From: Alphaproteobacteria bacterium UBA2966
GTDB taxonomy: Bacteria > Pseudomonadota > Alphaproteobacteria > UBA2966
Length of the DNA stretch: 64,000 bases
Reading direction: 5' to 3'
Assembly: GCA_002348365.1 (NCBI GenBank)
Contig: DEBC01000044.1
Span: 1-64,000 of the forward strand
Made by a program: the position numbers and the translations under genes. The notes beneath the pieces are model-generated. The model was not told where the DNA came from. It ran no database searches and saw only the letters and a program-made list of their open reading frames with translations. Within the stretch, counting starts at the first letter, position 1; every line of letters starts with the position of its first letter. This document shows, piece by piece, positions 9,122 through 18,160 of the stretch.

Positions 9122-10010
9122 CCTCGCGGGCGATCCGCTCGAATCCCGATAGATCAGAGTCCAACACCGGGTAATCAAGCATGAACTCGGTGATTCCCAG
9201 TTCCTGGAACCTTTCAATCGTTTCGACAAACAGTTCCGCCGACGCATAGTATGGAATTGCATCGCTCGCATCCCGGGCGGGCTTGCTGAGGAGCACATAG
9301 GAACGGCGGATCTCAGCCGGATCACGACCGACAGCAGCGCAGTGATCATCAAGGATAGCGATCCTCTCGCGCGTCTCCTGGACCTGATCATCAAGCGTCT
9401 CACCACGGCCAATGCTGTTCCAGATATCCGCATATCGGGCGACATTCACCAGCATAATCGGGCCCACGGCGCCGATGGCGATCGGCGGGCGGGGCCGCTG
9501 AATGGGACGCGGAATCATCACGGCGTCACGGATCATGTAGTACGCGCCGTCGTAACTGGTCACCTCCTGCTTCAAAAGCAGGTCCACGATTTCGACGTAT
9601 TCCCGGAATCGTGCAACGCGTTCCTTCAGTGGCCAGTTCGGCATGCCGGTCATCTCATAGGACGGATCGGACACGAGGCCAACGCCAAGGCCGACCACCA
9701 ATCGGCCGTTCGAAATCTGATCCACGGTGAGCGCCTGGCGGGCCAGCATCGCCGGGTTCCGAAGAGGGATCTGTGTGACGTAGGTCGAAAGCTTGATGCG
9801 CGACGTTTCCGCTGCGGCCGCCGCCAGAGTTGTCCATCCTTCGAGCCAGGGGCTTGTCGGTGCGGGTCTGGGATAACGCCAGTCGATGAAATGGTCCGCA
9901 GTCGCAACGAGATCGAAACCCAGGTCTTCCACATGACGGAACCGTCGTAGCAATTCCTCTCCCGTCACATTGGGCAACAGAAGAACCTGGAATTCGTGGG
10001 CGTGGGCCAC
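9099..10010 (-). CDS. LLM class flavin-dependent oxidoreductase
   Basis: 303 aa luciferase-like monooxygenase fold. Features are LVATADHFIDW (beta-strand 2 His region), the characteristic QALTVDQISNGRLVVGLGVG segment around residues 90-110, and GAVGPIMLVNVARYADIWN. No N-terminal signal is present. These enzymes use FMNH2/O2 or F420 to oxidise diverse organics. Flavin-specific two-component types need a separate reductase, and none is next door, though an Fe-S flavoenzyme lies immediately upstream (2 bp gap) in what looks like a three-gene operon with the gamma-glutamyltransferase-like gene. Cofactor (FMN or F420) cannot be settled by eye. Confidence 0.9.
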   Translation of the reverse strand: MAHAHEFQVLLLPNVTGEELLRRFRHVEDLGFDLVATADHFIDWRYPRPAPTSPWLEGWTTLAAAAAETSRIKLSTYVTQIPLRNPAMLARQALTVDQISNGRLVVGLGVGLVSDPSYEMTGMPNWPLKERVARFREYVEIVDLLLKQEVTSYDGAYYMIRDAVMIPRPIQRPRPPIAIGAVGPIMLVNVARYADIWNSIGRGETLDDQVQETRERIAILDDHCAAVGRDPAEIRRSYVLLSKPARDASDAIPYYASAELFVETIERFQELGITEFMLDYPVLDSDLSGFERIAREVIPELRG

Positions 10011-10012
10011 CG

Positions 10013-11980
10013 CTATATCTCCCGGGCCACTTGATGCCCGTGGACCACAGCCAACTCGATATCACGGGGCTGGAAGCAGTCGCCCACGGAGTAGACCTCG
10101 GGCAGTTTCGATAGGAGGTCCCGAAACAGGGCATCATCCGCCTCGCCACCGGCCGCCAGAACGACCGTATCGACGTTCTCGATGGTACGAGGCTCCCATG
10201 TCACCACGTTGTAGGCGTCGACCGAGTCCTCGAGCACCTCCCAAACGCCAGTGAATGGAGTCAGCGCGACTCCCTTCTTCAGCAACTGCTCGGTGAGGTT
10301 ATGCCAGGCCGGCCCCGGCATATGCCGTCCGACGTACTCGAGGCCCGTGGCAATCTCGACCTGCCGGCCTTGATCAACAAGATACTCTGCGACTGTCGGT
10401 GCCTCGGCCCTGCCCACCGTGTCGACAACGAGTACACGCTGGCCGATCTCCGCATTTCCCATCAGGACGTCTCGGGCGCTCAAAACATGCTTCTGGTTGG
10501 CGCCCAGTACCTCCGGCCGGAACGGTGCCGAACCCGTTGCAATGATCACCGCGTCTGGTGACTCGGCCAGCACGTCTTCCGCCGTGGCCTCACGTTCCAA
10601 CCGAAGGTCCACTCCGAGTTTCGCCAACTGGCGTTCAAAGAAGAGAATAATCTCCTCGAAGATCTCGCGCGCGGGCGTGCGCATCACCAGATTAATCTGA
10701 CCGCCCAGTCGCGGACCTTTCTCGAAGAGGACGACCGTGTGCCCACGCTCGGCGGCGATACGCGCCGCCTCACAGCCGGCCGGTCCTCCGCCCACAATGA
10801 CGACCTTCTTTTCGACCTCCGCCGGCGGTAGTTCAGACCATTCCAATTCGCGCCCGGTCACGGGATTGTAGATGCAGCCGACGCCCATTCCGAGATCGAC
10901 GTGCCCGACGCAGCTTTGCGTGCATGCGATGCAGGTGCGGATGTCATCCGCCCGCCCCTCGCTTGCCTTGTTGGGCCAATGGGGATCGGCGATCAGAATG
11001 CGGGCCATGCCGATGATGTCGGCTTTCCCGTCGGCTATCATGGTGTTGGCCAGCGCCGGTGAATCGATTCGCCCCGTACCGACAACGGGCAGCGACGTGG
11101 CCTCCTTCAAACCGGCAGGAAGATGGGCAAACTGGCCGGGCTTGTAATAGTGGGACGGCCAGTGCTCCCGGCCGCTGCGCGGGCTCGCCACAAGGCCCTG
11201 CCACATATTGAAATAGTCGACCTTTCCGGCAGCCTCGATGATCCCGACCATTTGCTTGTAGTCCTCGAGCACAAGGCTGTAATCGACCAAATCATCATAA
11301 AACCGGATGCCCAATAGACGTTCAGGACCGACCGCGCCGCGCACGGCGTCGATGACCTCGTTCAGGAAGGTCATGCGCTCCGCGAGCGTTCCACCGCCGT
11401 ACCTGTCTTCGCGGAAATTGGCCTTGGCGTTCAAAAAATTCGAAAAGAGATAGTCGACGCCAACGGCGAGTTCCACGCCGTCCATGTTGCCGCGTACGAC
11501 ACGATCCGCCGCAGCCTCGAACTGCCCCACGACTTCCTCTACCTCGGCGGTCGACATGGCGTGAGGGACGAACTGTGGCGATGAGAAATCTGGAGCCGGA
11601 ACGGCAGACGCCGAGACGATTCGATTCTGTAGAAAGCCGGCTTCCGTCGGGCGGCGACCACGGTGACCGAGTTGCGCCAGCATGGGCACATCGTGGGCAT
11701 GGGTTGCGTCGGCGAATTTCTTGTAAACCTCGGTGATCCGCTCGTCATAACTGCAAACATCGCGGGCGTGATCACCATCGTAGTGCGGCACGGTATGGCC
11801 GGTGACGATGATTCCGGCACCACCCCGGGCGCGTTCCCGCACGTAGGCGACATACTGGTCGGTGGGGATGCCGTCGCCGCTCTTGAACTGGGCCCCATGA
11901 CCGGTGTTCATGATCCGATTTTTGAGGGTGTACGAACCGACCGTTATGGGTTCAAACAACTGGGGGAACGCGGCGGTCAT
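10013..11980 (-). CDS. NADH:flavin oxidoreductase with Fe-S and FAD domains (FadH/TMADH-like)
   Basis: 655 aa multidomain enzyme. Residues 1-340 form an Old-Yellow-Enzyme TIM barrel (FMN) with LAQLGHRGRRP and a VVGTGRID strand. Cysteines C350, C353, C357 and C369 give the CxxC-x3-C-x11-C 4Fe-4S motif. From residue 392 a GGGPAG (397-402) pyridine-nucleotide/FAD domain begins and runs to the end. This architecture is shared by 2,4-dienoyl-CoA reductase, trimethylamine/dimethylamine dehydrogenases and N-methylproline (stachydrine) demethylases. Because DMGDH-like and hydantoinase genes lie nearby, an N-demethylating role is as credible as dienoyl-CoA reduction. It lies 32 bp downstream of the gamma-glutamyltransferase-like gene and 2 bp before the LLM gene. 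Confidence 0.9.
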   Translation of the reverse strand: MTAAFPQLFEPITVGSYTLKNRIMNTGHGAQFKSGDGIPTDQYVAYVRERARGGAGIIVTGHTVPHYDGDHARDVCSYDERITEVYKKFADATHAHDVPMLAQLGHRGRRPTEAGFLQNRIVSASAVPAPDFSSPQFVPHAMSTAEVEEVVGQFEAAADRVVRGNMDGVELAVGVDYLFSNFLNAKANFREDRYGGGTLAERMTFLNEVIDAVRGAVGPERLLGIRFYDDLVDYSLVLEDYKQMVGIIEAAGKVDYFNMWQGLVASPRSGREHWPSHYYKPGQFAHLPAGLKEATSLPVVGTGRIDSPALANTMIADGKADIIGMARILIADPHWPNKASEGRADDIRTCIACTQSCVGHVDLGMGVGCIYNPVTGRELEWSELPPAEVEKKVVIVGGGPAGCEAARIAAERGHTVVLFEKGPRLGGQINLVMRTPAREIFEEIILFFERQLAKLGVDLRLEREATAEDVLAESPDAVIIATGSAPFRPEVLGANQKHVLSARDVLMGNAEIGQRVLVVDTVGRAEAPTVAEYLVDQGRQVEIATGLEYVGRHMPGPAWHNLTEQLLKKGVALTPFTGVWEVLEDSVDAYNVVTWEPRTIENVDTVVLAAGGEADDALFRDLLSKLPEVYSVGDCFQPRDIELAVVHGHQVAREI

Positions 11981-12012
11981 CTATCGGTCCTGTTCCTGGC
12001 GTTACAGCAGGA

Positions 12013-13779
12013 CTACCAACCGATTGCATAGGCCGGCCGGCGGGCGTCGGCGCCTCCGGTGTGAATTCCGGTATCCCATTCCTTGTGGATCATGCAGACG
12101 GATCCGGCCCGCCAGGTCCAGTCGGGCCACATGTCGACATCGTGACCATAGGACTCCAGGACGCTGGCAGTGGTCTCCTCGATCCGACTCTCCAGTTTGA
12201 TCTTGGCGGGCTGATTGCCGTGCGGCTCAAACGAGTCGGGGAAACTATAGGTCGCGAACCGCGGTGCCTCGATGGCCTGCTGCGGGTTCATCCCCCATTG
12301 AACGACATTCAGGAAGCACTGGAGCATCGCCTGCACCTGGACGTCACCGCCGGGCGTCCCGAAGGGCATGACGAATTCGTTTTCGCGAATCGCCAGTGCC
12401 GGATTGGGCGTGAGCCGAGGCCGTTTGCCCGGCACGACCGATGCCGCGTGGTCCGGATCAGCCCACGACTGCGACCCACGCGAGGACGGACACAGTCCCG
12501 TTCCTGGCACGACCGGCGCATCGTTGGATGTGTCACTCGGCGTCGCCGAGAACACATTCCCATGACGATCGGTAACGCACACATATGACGTATCCAGCGC
12601 GGGCATCTGCGCCGCATCCGCGGGAATGTGCCCACCCGCATGAGTGGGGCCAATGGCCGCAACCGCCGAGGGATCACCGCCGGGCGGCATGTCGGGCCAG
12701 GCCTCGTCGGGCCGAATCAGCTCCCGGCGCCTTTCGGCGTAGGCCTCGGACAACAGGGCGTCCATAGGCACTTTCACGAAGCGGGGGTCGCCGTAATAGT
12801 GATGGCGATCCGCGAAGGCCAGTTTGATTGCTTCGATCAGGGTGTGAATGTAGGCCGGTGAGTTGTGGCCCATGGCACCAAGATCGAATCCGTCGAGAAG
12901 GCGAAGTGCCTGAGGCAGTGCCGGCCCCTGGCACCACGGTCCGCAAGCGTAGACACGTGTTCCCCGGTAGTCGATCGACACAGGCGGCTCGATACCGCTC
13001 TCAAAGTTCGCGAGGTCGGGCGCTCGCAAGAGGCCGCCGTTCTCCTCGTGAAACCTGACGATAGCCGCGGCGATATCGCCCTTGTAGAACGCGTCATGCG
13101 CGGCCTGGAGTCCGGCATCGCGTCCCCGCCCCGCAGCGGCCGTCTCTTCGTCGGCCATATACTGCAGGGTCCGCCCCAGATCACTCTGTACGAATAGATC
13201 GCCCACGTTCGGTGGACTTCCGCCCGGAAGATAGATAGCCGCATTGGCATCCCAGCGCCTGTACTTCTCCTCGTTGGCGCGGATCAGGTCTGCCATCAGC
13301 GGGTACATGACGAAGCCTTCCGATGCGAACCGGATCGCGGCGGCGGCGACGTCCGAGAAACTCATCGAACCATAGCGCCGAAGTGCTGTGATCCAGGCGT
13401 CGGGTGCCGCGGGAACGACGGTCCGGAGTATCCCTTCCGGAACGTGTCCATCGTGCTCGCGTCGAAACACCTCAGGATCCGTCGCGGCGGGCCAGGTCCC
13501 GAGACCACTGATTGTCACCACCTCCCGCGAATCCGCCAGGTAGATGATGATCGGTGCCACGCCCGCCACGTTGACCAGTTCGCTTTGCAGGACACCAAGC
13601 GCGATTCCGCCGGCACATCCCGCATCGATGGCATTGCCACCGGCTTCCAGGACCTCGAACGCGGCGTGCGCTGCCAGATAGTGACCTGCGACCGCCATGT
13701 GGCGCGTCCCGGCAATGGCGGGCCGAAGAGTTATCGGGCCTTCCTGGCTCCCTGAGTCCGTCAGTCCATCGATAGGCAT
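12013..13779 (-). CDS. Gamma-glutamyltransferase family protein
   Basis: 588 aa, the usual length of the Ntn-hydrolase precursor. The autoprocessing/catalytic Thr is T397 in LDTSYVCVTDRHGN, which marks the border between the large and small subunits. FSATPSDTS and GTPGGDVQVQ near 472-482 complete the binding site. No signal peptide is apparent at the N-terminus (MPIDGLTDSGSQ), so the protein looks cytoplasmic, unlike classic periplasmic Ggt. Cytoplasmic relatives hydrolyse gamma-glutamyl compounds, cephalosporin side chains or other amides. It is first in a likely operon with the FadH-like and LLM flavoenzymes, and is divergently transcribed from the TauE-like gene. Confidence 0.88.
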   Translation of the reverse strand: MPIDGLTDSGSQEGPITLRPAIAGTRHMAVAGHYLAAHAAFEVLEAGGNAIDAGCAGGIALGVLQSELVNVAGVAPIIIYLADSREVVTISGLGTWPAATDPEVFRREHDGHVPEGILRTVVPAAPDAWITALRRYGSMSFSDVAAAAIRFASEGFVMYPLMADLIRANEEKYRRWDANAAIYLPGGSPPNVGDLFVQSDLGRTLQYMADEETAAAGRGRDAGLQAAHDAFYKGDIAAAIVRFHEENGGLLRAPDLANFESGIEPPVSIDYRGTRVYACGPWCQGPALPQALRLLDGFDLGAMGHNSPAYIHTLIEAIKLAFADRHHYYGDPRFVKVPMDALLSEAYAERRRELIRPDEAWPDMPPGGDPSAVAAIGPTHAGGHIPADAAQMPALDTSYVCVTDRHGNVFSATPSDTSNDAPVVPGTGLCPSSRGSQSWADPDHAASVVPGKRPRLTPNPALAIRENEFVMPFGTPGGDVQVQAMLQCFLNVVQWGMNPQQAIEAPRFATYSFPDSFEPHGNQPAKIKLESRIEETTASVLESYGHDVDMWPDWTWRAGSVCMIHKEWDTGIHTGGADARRPAYAIGW

Positions 13780-13883
13780 GGCAGGATCCTTCCTTCGGGC
13801 CGGCTCACCGTGGTGGCATCGACGATCCTGCTATATTGAGCTACCTCGCCAGGCCCGGCAAATCGTTCAGGCGCCTCTCAACC

Positions 13884-14684
13884 GTGTTTGAAATCCTGTC
13901 ACCAGGCACCACGCCGTTCGCCCAGATCTCCTGGGGAGCCATCGGCACCATCGCCCTGATCTACTTCGGGTCGTTCTTCATCCGAGGAACCTTCGGATTT
14001 GGCTCCGGCGTGCCGGCGATCCTGCTTGGATCCTACATCCTGGAGCCGCATCACGCAGTCCTGCTTCTCCTCACCTGCTCGAGCATCAGCCATGTCCAAT
14101 TCATCTGGCACGGCGTGCGCCACGCGGACTGGGGAGTCGCCTGGGTCATCCTGGTTTTCCTGATACCGGGGGTGATCGGTGGTGTTTGGGTGTTTCGCGA
14201 ATTGAGCGCAGCCTGGTTGACGCTGGTTCTTGGCGTCGTGATCACGGCTATCGTGGCGATCAGTTTCACTGACGTCATGGTCCGTCTGGAAGAACGGGTG
14301 AACATCCGGTCGCCGTGGATCTCCGGAACCCTCGCAACCCTTTCAGGCTGGATTGCCGGCGCCGTCGGGGCCGGTGCCAACTACCTGACCGTCGCGTATC
14401 TCCGGCATGCCTGTCCCACGGCAGCCAAACTTCGGGCCACGGGTTTCACCTTGAGCACAGTGTCGATTATCGGCCGGATCATCGTGACCTCGATCGCTGG
14501 TTTGATCTCGCCTCAGATCATCGCGGAAACCATCGTACTCGCCCCGGTCGTCATCACCGGTGGTTGGATGGGCGCAAGATTTTTCCGCGCTCTGCCGGGC
14601 GCCCGATTCGATCAGGTGTTCCGGGTGTTCCTGCTGCTCGTCGCGATCAGCGTGATCGGAAAGGGAATCGTTCAGGTCACATAG
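13884..14684 (+). CDS. TauE/SafE-family membrane permease
   Basis: About 266 aa from the GTG at 13884. A TTG at 13836 would add 16 residues of poorly hydrophobic sequence and is less likely, but the start is uncertain. Multiple membrane segments (about eight) are visible, including WGAIGTIALIYFGSFFIRGT, a GFGSG motif typical of TauE/SafE, and the second repeat ATLSGWIAGAVGAGANYLT. Members export sulfite, sulfoacetate or other anions across the inner membrane. There is a TauD-like dioxygenase about 5 kb away, which makes a sulfonate link possible but unproven. It is followed after 194 bp by the radical SAM gene. Confidence 0.83.
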   Translation: MFEILSPGTTPFAQISWGAIGTIALIYFGSFFIRGTFGFGSGVPAILLGSYILEPHHAVLLLLTCSSISHVQFIWHGVRHADWGVAWVILVFLIPGVIGGVWVFRELSAAWLTLVLGVVITAIVAISFTDVMVRLEERVNIRSPWISGTLATLSGWIAGAVGAGANYLTVAYLRHACPTAAKLRATGFTLSTVSIIGRIIVTSIAGLISPQIIAETIVLAPVVITGGWMGARFFRALPGARFDQVFRVFLLLVAISVIGKGIVQVT

Positions 14685-14878
14685 GTCGCTAACAAATTCG
14701 TGATGGGCAAAATTCCACTGCACAGCGTATCTGTAGTGTTCACCGGTTGGCATCACGCCGACATCCTTCACCGCACGGGTGTTTCGCGGTCGGTTTTGCT
14801 ATATCGTCCGCACGGCTGCACGCATCGTTGCGCCGAGCGGTCGCGCGCTGTTGCGGCGCATTTAAACGTGGAGAGTTC

Positions 14879-15844
14879 ATGTCGATCGATACTGCAGAAA
14901 AAGACGCCCCGCGCCTCGATCCCGCAAAGTTTCATGACCCGGAAATAACAGCCGACGGGTCCACGCGGGCCTCTGTTGCGCTCAAAGAGCTTGAGACTCT
15001 GTGGTTCAATACCGGAACGCTCTGCAATCTGACCTGCATCAACTGTTATATCGAGTCGAGCCCTACCAACGACCGCCTTGCCTACATAACGGCGGCGGAA
15101 GTGCGTGTTTATCTCGATGAAATCCTCCGTGACGGCTGGGCGACCCGCGAGATCGGCATTACCGGCGGCGAACCATTCATGAATCCCGAGATCATCGACA
15201 TCATTGAGGCAAGCTTGTCACGCGGATTCGAAGTTCTGGTGCTGACCAACGGCATGCGCCCCATGATGAAACTGCAGGACGGCCTGCTGCGATTAAACGA
15301 AACCTACGGACAGCGATTGAAGATTCGGGTTTCGATCGACCACTACACGCCGGCCCTCCACGAACTCGAGCGCGGCGAGCATAGCTGGGAACGGACATTG
15401 CCCGGTCTCAAGTGGCTTTCGGAACATGGATTCCATATCAATGTCGCAGGCCGCACTCTCTGGGCCGAATCCGAGGACACGTTGAGGGCGGGATACGCCA
15501 AGTTGTTCGCCGCCGAAGAAATCCATGTGAATGCCGACGACCATGGTGCCCTCGTCCTGTTCCCGGAAATGGACGAGACCATCGATGTGCCAGAGATCAC
15601 GACTGCCTGCTGGGACATCCTGGGCGTCAATCCCGACGACGTGATGTGCGCCACATCGCGCATGGTGGTGAAGTGTAAGGGCGCCGATCGACCCGTGGTT
15701 CTGCCGTGTACGTTGCTACCCTATGACGAACGCTTCGAGATGGGCGAGAGTCTGGCGGACGCCACGGACGCCATCCCGCTGAACCATCCCCACTGTGCCA
15801 AGTTCTGCGTACTCGGCGGCGGGTCCTGCTCTGTCGCCGACTGA
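14879..15844 (+). CDS. Radical SAM protein with C-terminal cysteine cluster
   Basis: 321 aa from the ATG at 14879 (GGAGAG just upstream); the frame extends to 14747 without family-like sequence. The AdoMet-cluster motif is C49-x3-C53-x2-C56, the GGEP motif is at 96-99, and VLVLTNG and IRVSIDH follow, as in the radical SAM barrel. The C-terminal third holds further cysteines (ACWDIL, DVMCAT, VVKCKG, LPCTLLP, HCAKFCVLGGGSC), consistent with auxiliary Fe-S clusters as in SPASM/twitch enzymes, though the spacing is not a textbook SPASM. No precursor peptide or obvious partner lies next to it: TauE is upstream and a HIBADH-like gene is convergent downstream. Reaction unknown. Confidence 0.85.
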   Translation: MSIDTAEKDAPRLDPAKFHDPEITADGSTRASVALKELETLWFNTGTLCNLTCINCYIESSPTNDRLAYITAAEVRVYLDEILRDGWATREIGITGGEPFMNPEIIDIIEASLSRGFEVLVLTNGMRPMMKLQDGLLRLNETYGQRLKIRVSIDHYTPALHELERGEHSWERTLPGLKWLSEHGFHINVAGRTLWAESEDTLRAGYAKLFAAEEIHVNADDHGALVLFPEMDETIDVPEITTACWDILGVNPDDVMCATSRMVVKCKGADRPVVLPCTLLPYDERFEMGESLADATDAIPLNHPHCAKFCVLGGGSCSVAD

Positions 15845-15879
15845 TCCCTGCGCCATCAGTTGCGATTCCTCCTCAGCGC

Positions 15880-16782
15880 CTATTCCTGACTGAGGACCGG
15901 AGGCGCGACACCAACCTCCTCGCAAGCGGCAGCGACGATTGCGGAAAAGTCCTTGTTGCCGAATTCGGACTCCAGCAACTCGTCGTAGTACGTGAGCGCT
16001 AGATCCGCGAGCGGCGTGTCCACACCAACCTCGTCGGCCATGCGAATACCGAGCGACAGGTCCTTGCGCGCCAGCGGCATGGCGAAGCCCGGTTCGAGAT
16101 TGCCAGCGAACAGCTTGGGAAGCCACCCGGTCGACAGACAACCGTTGGTCGCCGTTGTCCCCGTGATCACCTGCCAGACCGTGTCAGCCGGCAACCCCGC
16201 CTTCAGCGCCATCGCAAACGCTTCGGCGTTGGCCTTGGCTGTGATCATGGTGAGAAAATTGTTCACGAGCTTACAGCGGATGCCAGAGCCGACGGGCCCA
16301 CAATGGATAATTGTCTCACCCATCGCTTCGAGCAGCGGGCGGACGCGCTCGACGTCTTCCGCCTGCCCTCCCACCATGAACATGGATGTTCCGGCGATTG
16401 CCTGCGGCGGCAGACGGCCCACCGCCGCGTCGACAAAGGTCATCCCGGCCGACGCTGCCTTTTCCGCCAGCTTGTCGGTGGTACCGGGATAGATCGTGCT
16501 CGTATCCAGCACGATCATGCCGGGGTGGCCGCTGTCGATGAGACCTCCGGGACCGGACACGACCTCTTCAACATGGGGAGAATCGGGCAGCATCGTGATG
16601 ACGATGTCATTCGCCTCTGCAACCTCGGCAATGCTTCCCGCGCCCGTTGCGCCCAGTTCCAGCAATGGCGGGATCTTGGACTGATCGATATCGAAGACCG
16701 TGACCTTGAACCCCTTACGCAGCAGATTACTGGACATGGGCGCACCCATTACGCCCAATCCGATGTAGCCGACCCCTTCCAT
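15880..16782 (-). CDS. NAD(P)-dependent oxidoreductase, 3-hydroxyisobutyrate dehydrogenase family
   Basis: 300 aa with Rossmann motif GYIGLGVMGAPM at the N-terminus, substrate-loop segment VDAAVGRLPPQA near residue 120, and the catalytic lysine in GIRCKLVNNFL about residue 175. It is paralogous to the gene at 4265-5161, from which it differs along most of its length, so substrates probably differ. Candidates are 3-hydroxyisobutyrate, tartronate semialdehyde or 2-hydroxymethylglutarate-type acids. It is divergently transcribed from the acyl-CoA dehydrogenase across a 150-bp gap and convergent with the radical SAM gene. Confidence 0.9.
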   Translation of the reverse strand: MEGVGYIGLGVMGAPMSSNLLRKGFKVTVFDIDQSKIPPLLELGATGAGSIAEVAEANDIVITMLPDSPHVEEVVSGPGGLIDSGHPGMIVLDTSTIYPGTTDKLAEKAASAGMTFVDAAVGRLPPQAIAGTSMFMVGGQAEDVERVRPLLEAMGETIIHCGPVGSGIRCKLVNNFLTMITAKANAEAFAMALKAGLPADTVWQVITGTTATNGCLSTGWLPKLFAGNLEPGFAMPLARKDLSLGIRMADEVGVDTPLADLALTYYDELLESEFGNKDFSAIVAAACEEVGVAPPVLSQE

Positions 16783-16932
16783 GAACTTCCTCCCGTCTGG
16801 CGAATTCCTGATTGCGTGCGATACTAGTCGAGCAATACGCCAACCGCGACCTTACATGCGGTTGCCGCTGTCGGACCGCTTACCTAGATTTGGCTCGCCA
16901 CCCGGAATCCCATCAACAGCGAGGAATAGTAC

Positions 16933-18099
16933 TTGGACTTCAGCCTGAGTGAAGAACAGCGCGCGCTGCAGGAAACGGCCCGCCGGTTCGTCGGCGAACA
17001 GCTCGTCGATGTTGCTCGCGAAATGGAAGAGACGGACAGCGCAGTGCCGGCGGACGTGCGCAAGCGCATGGCCGAAATGGGATTCCTCGGCATAAATGTG
17101 TCAGAGGAATACGGGGGTATCGGTCTCGGTAACCTTGAAGCCATCCTGGTCATCGAGGAATTTGCAAAAATCTCTACGGCCCTGGCCTTTCCGATATTCG
17201 AGAGCTGTGTCGGACCGGTGAAAGCCATTGAACATTTTGCCAACGAGGATCTGCGCCAGCGCGTGCTGCCTGCGGTGTGTCGCGGCGATGTGATGGTTGC
17301 TGTCTCGATGTCCGAACCTCAAGCCGGATCCGCGCTGACGGATCTGACCACCCGCGCGGACGTGCGAAACGACAAGATCGTCCTCAATGGCCAGAAAAGG
17401 TGGTGCTCGGGCGGCGGACATTCCGACGGATACGTCGTTTATTGCCGCATGAGCGACGACCCGGGCTCCAAGGGTGTCGGCGCAGTCTTTGTCGAGAAGG
17501 ACACGCCTGGCCTCAGCTTCGGCAAACGCGAACAACTGATGGGTTTTCGCGGCGTTCCCTCGGCGGACATCTTCTTCGACAGTGTCGAATTGCCGTTGGA
17601 GAACCAGATCGTGCCTGCCGGAGGTTTTCGCCAGCTCATGGAGGCTTTCGACCTGGAACGATGCGGCAATTCGACCATGTCGTTGGGTCTCGCGGCAGGC
17701 GCACTGGAATCGGCACTGGAATATGTCGAAGAGCGCCAGCAGTTCGGCAAACCGATCGTCGAGTTCCAGGCCGTGCAGATGAAGCTGGCGGAAATGGCCA
17801 TGCGCGTCGAAGCATCGCGCCTGTTGATTTATCGGGCGGTGGCCAATGCGAGCGAAGGGCTGCCCAGCGTGTTCGAATCTTCCGTTGCAAAGTGCTTCGC
17901 CAACGAGATCACCCGCGAGGTCTGCGGGACGGCACTGCAACTGTTCGGGGCCTATGGCTATTCGAAGGAATTCCCCATGGAGCAGCGATTCCGAGATGCC
18001 TGGGGCTGGGGTATTGCCGGCGGTACCATCGACATTCAAAAGATCAACATCGCGAGCGCCATGGTCGGGCGCAGGTTCAATCAGCGCTGGACAGCGTGA
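16933..18099 (+). CDS. Acyl-CoA dehydrogenase family protein
   Basis: 388 aa from a TTG start with GAGGAA eight bases upstream; it begins MDFSLSEEQRALQETARRF, a classic ACAD opening. The FAD/substrate region VSMSEPQAGSALTDLTT (about 122-138) and the C-terminal helical domain (EERQQFGKPIVEFQAVQ; LFGAYGYSKEFPMEQRFRD) are intact. At the position where medium-chain enzymes have the catalytic Glu (IYEGT) this protein reads IAGGT, so the base must lie elsewhere or the activity is atypical, as in several bacterial ACAD subgroups. It lies 61 bp ahead of the CoA transferase and probably dehydrogenates that enzyme's CoA product. Confidence 0.9.
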   Translation: MDFSLSEEQRALQETARRFVGEQLVDVAREMEETDSAVPADVRKRMAEMGFLGINVSEEYGGIGLGNLEAILVIEEFAKISTALAFPIFESCVGPVKAIEHFANEDLRQRVLPAVCRGDVMVAVSMSEPQAGSALTDLTTRADVRNDKIVLNGQKRWCSGGGHSDGYVVYCRMSDDPGSKGVGAVFVEKDTPGLSFGKREQLMGFRGVPSADIFFDSVELPLENQIVPAGGFRQLMEAFDLERCGNSTMSLGLAAGALESALEYVEERQQFGKPIVEFQAVQMKLAEMAMRVEASRLLIYRAVANASEGLPSVFESSVAKCFANEITREVCGTALQLFGAYGYSKEFPMEQRFRDAWGWGIAGGTIDIQKINIASAMVGRRFNQRWTA

Positions 18100-18160
18100 T
18101 CAACAGGCTCAAAAACACGGAAAAGGGTAGAATGGGTTTGCGACATAGAGGAGCCGAAAC

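Noticed and set aside
17101..18039. A 312-aa minus-strand frame inside the acyl-CoA dehydrogenase
   Set aside because: Composition looks like reverse-complement of coding sequence, no recognisable domain.
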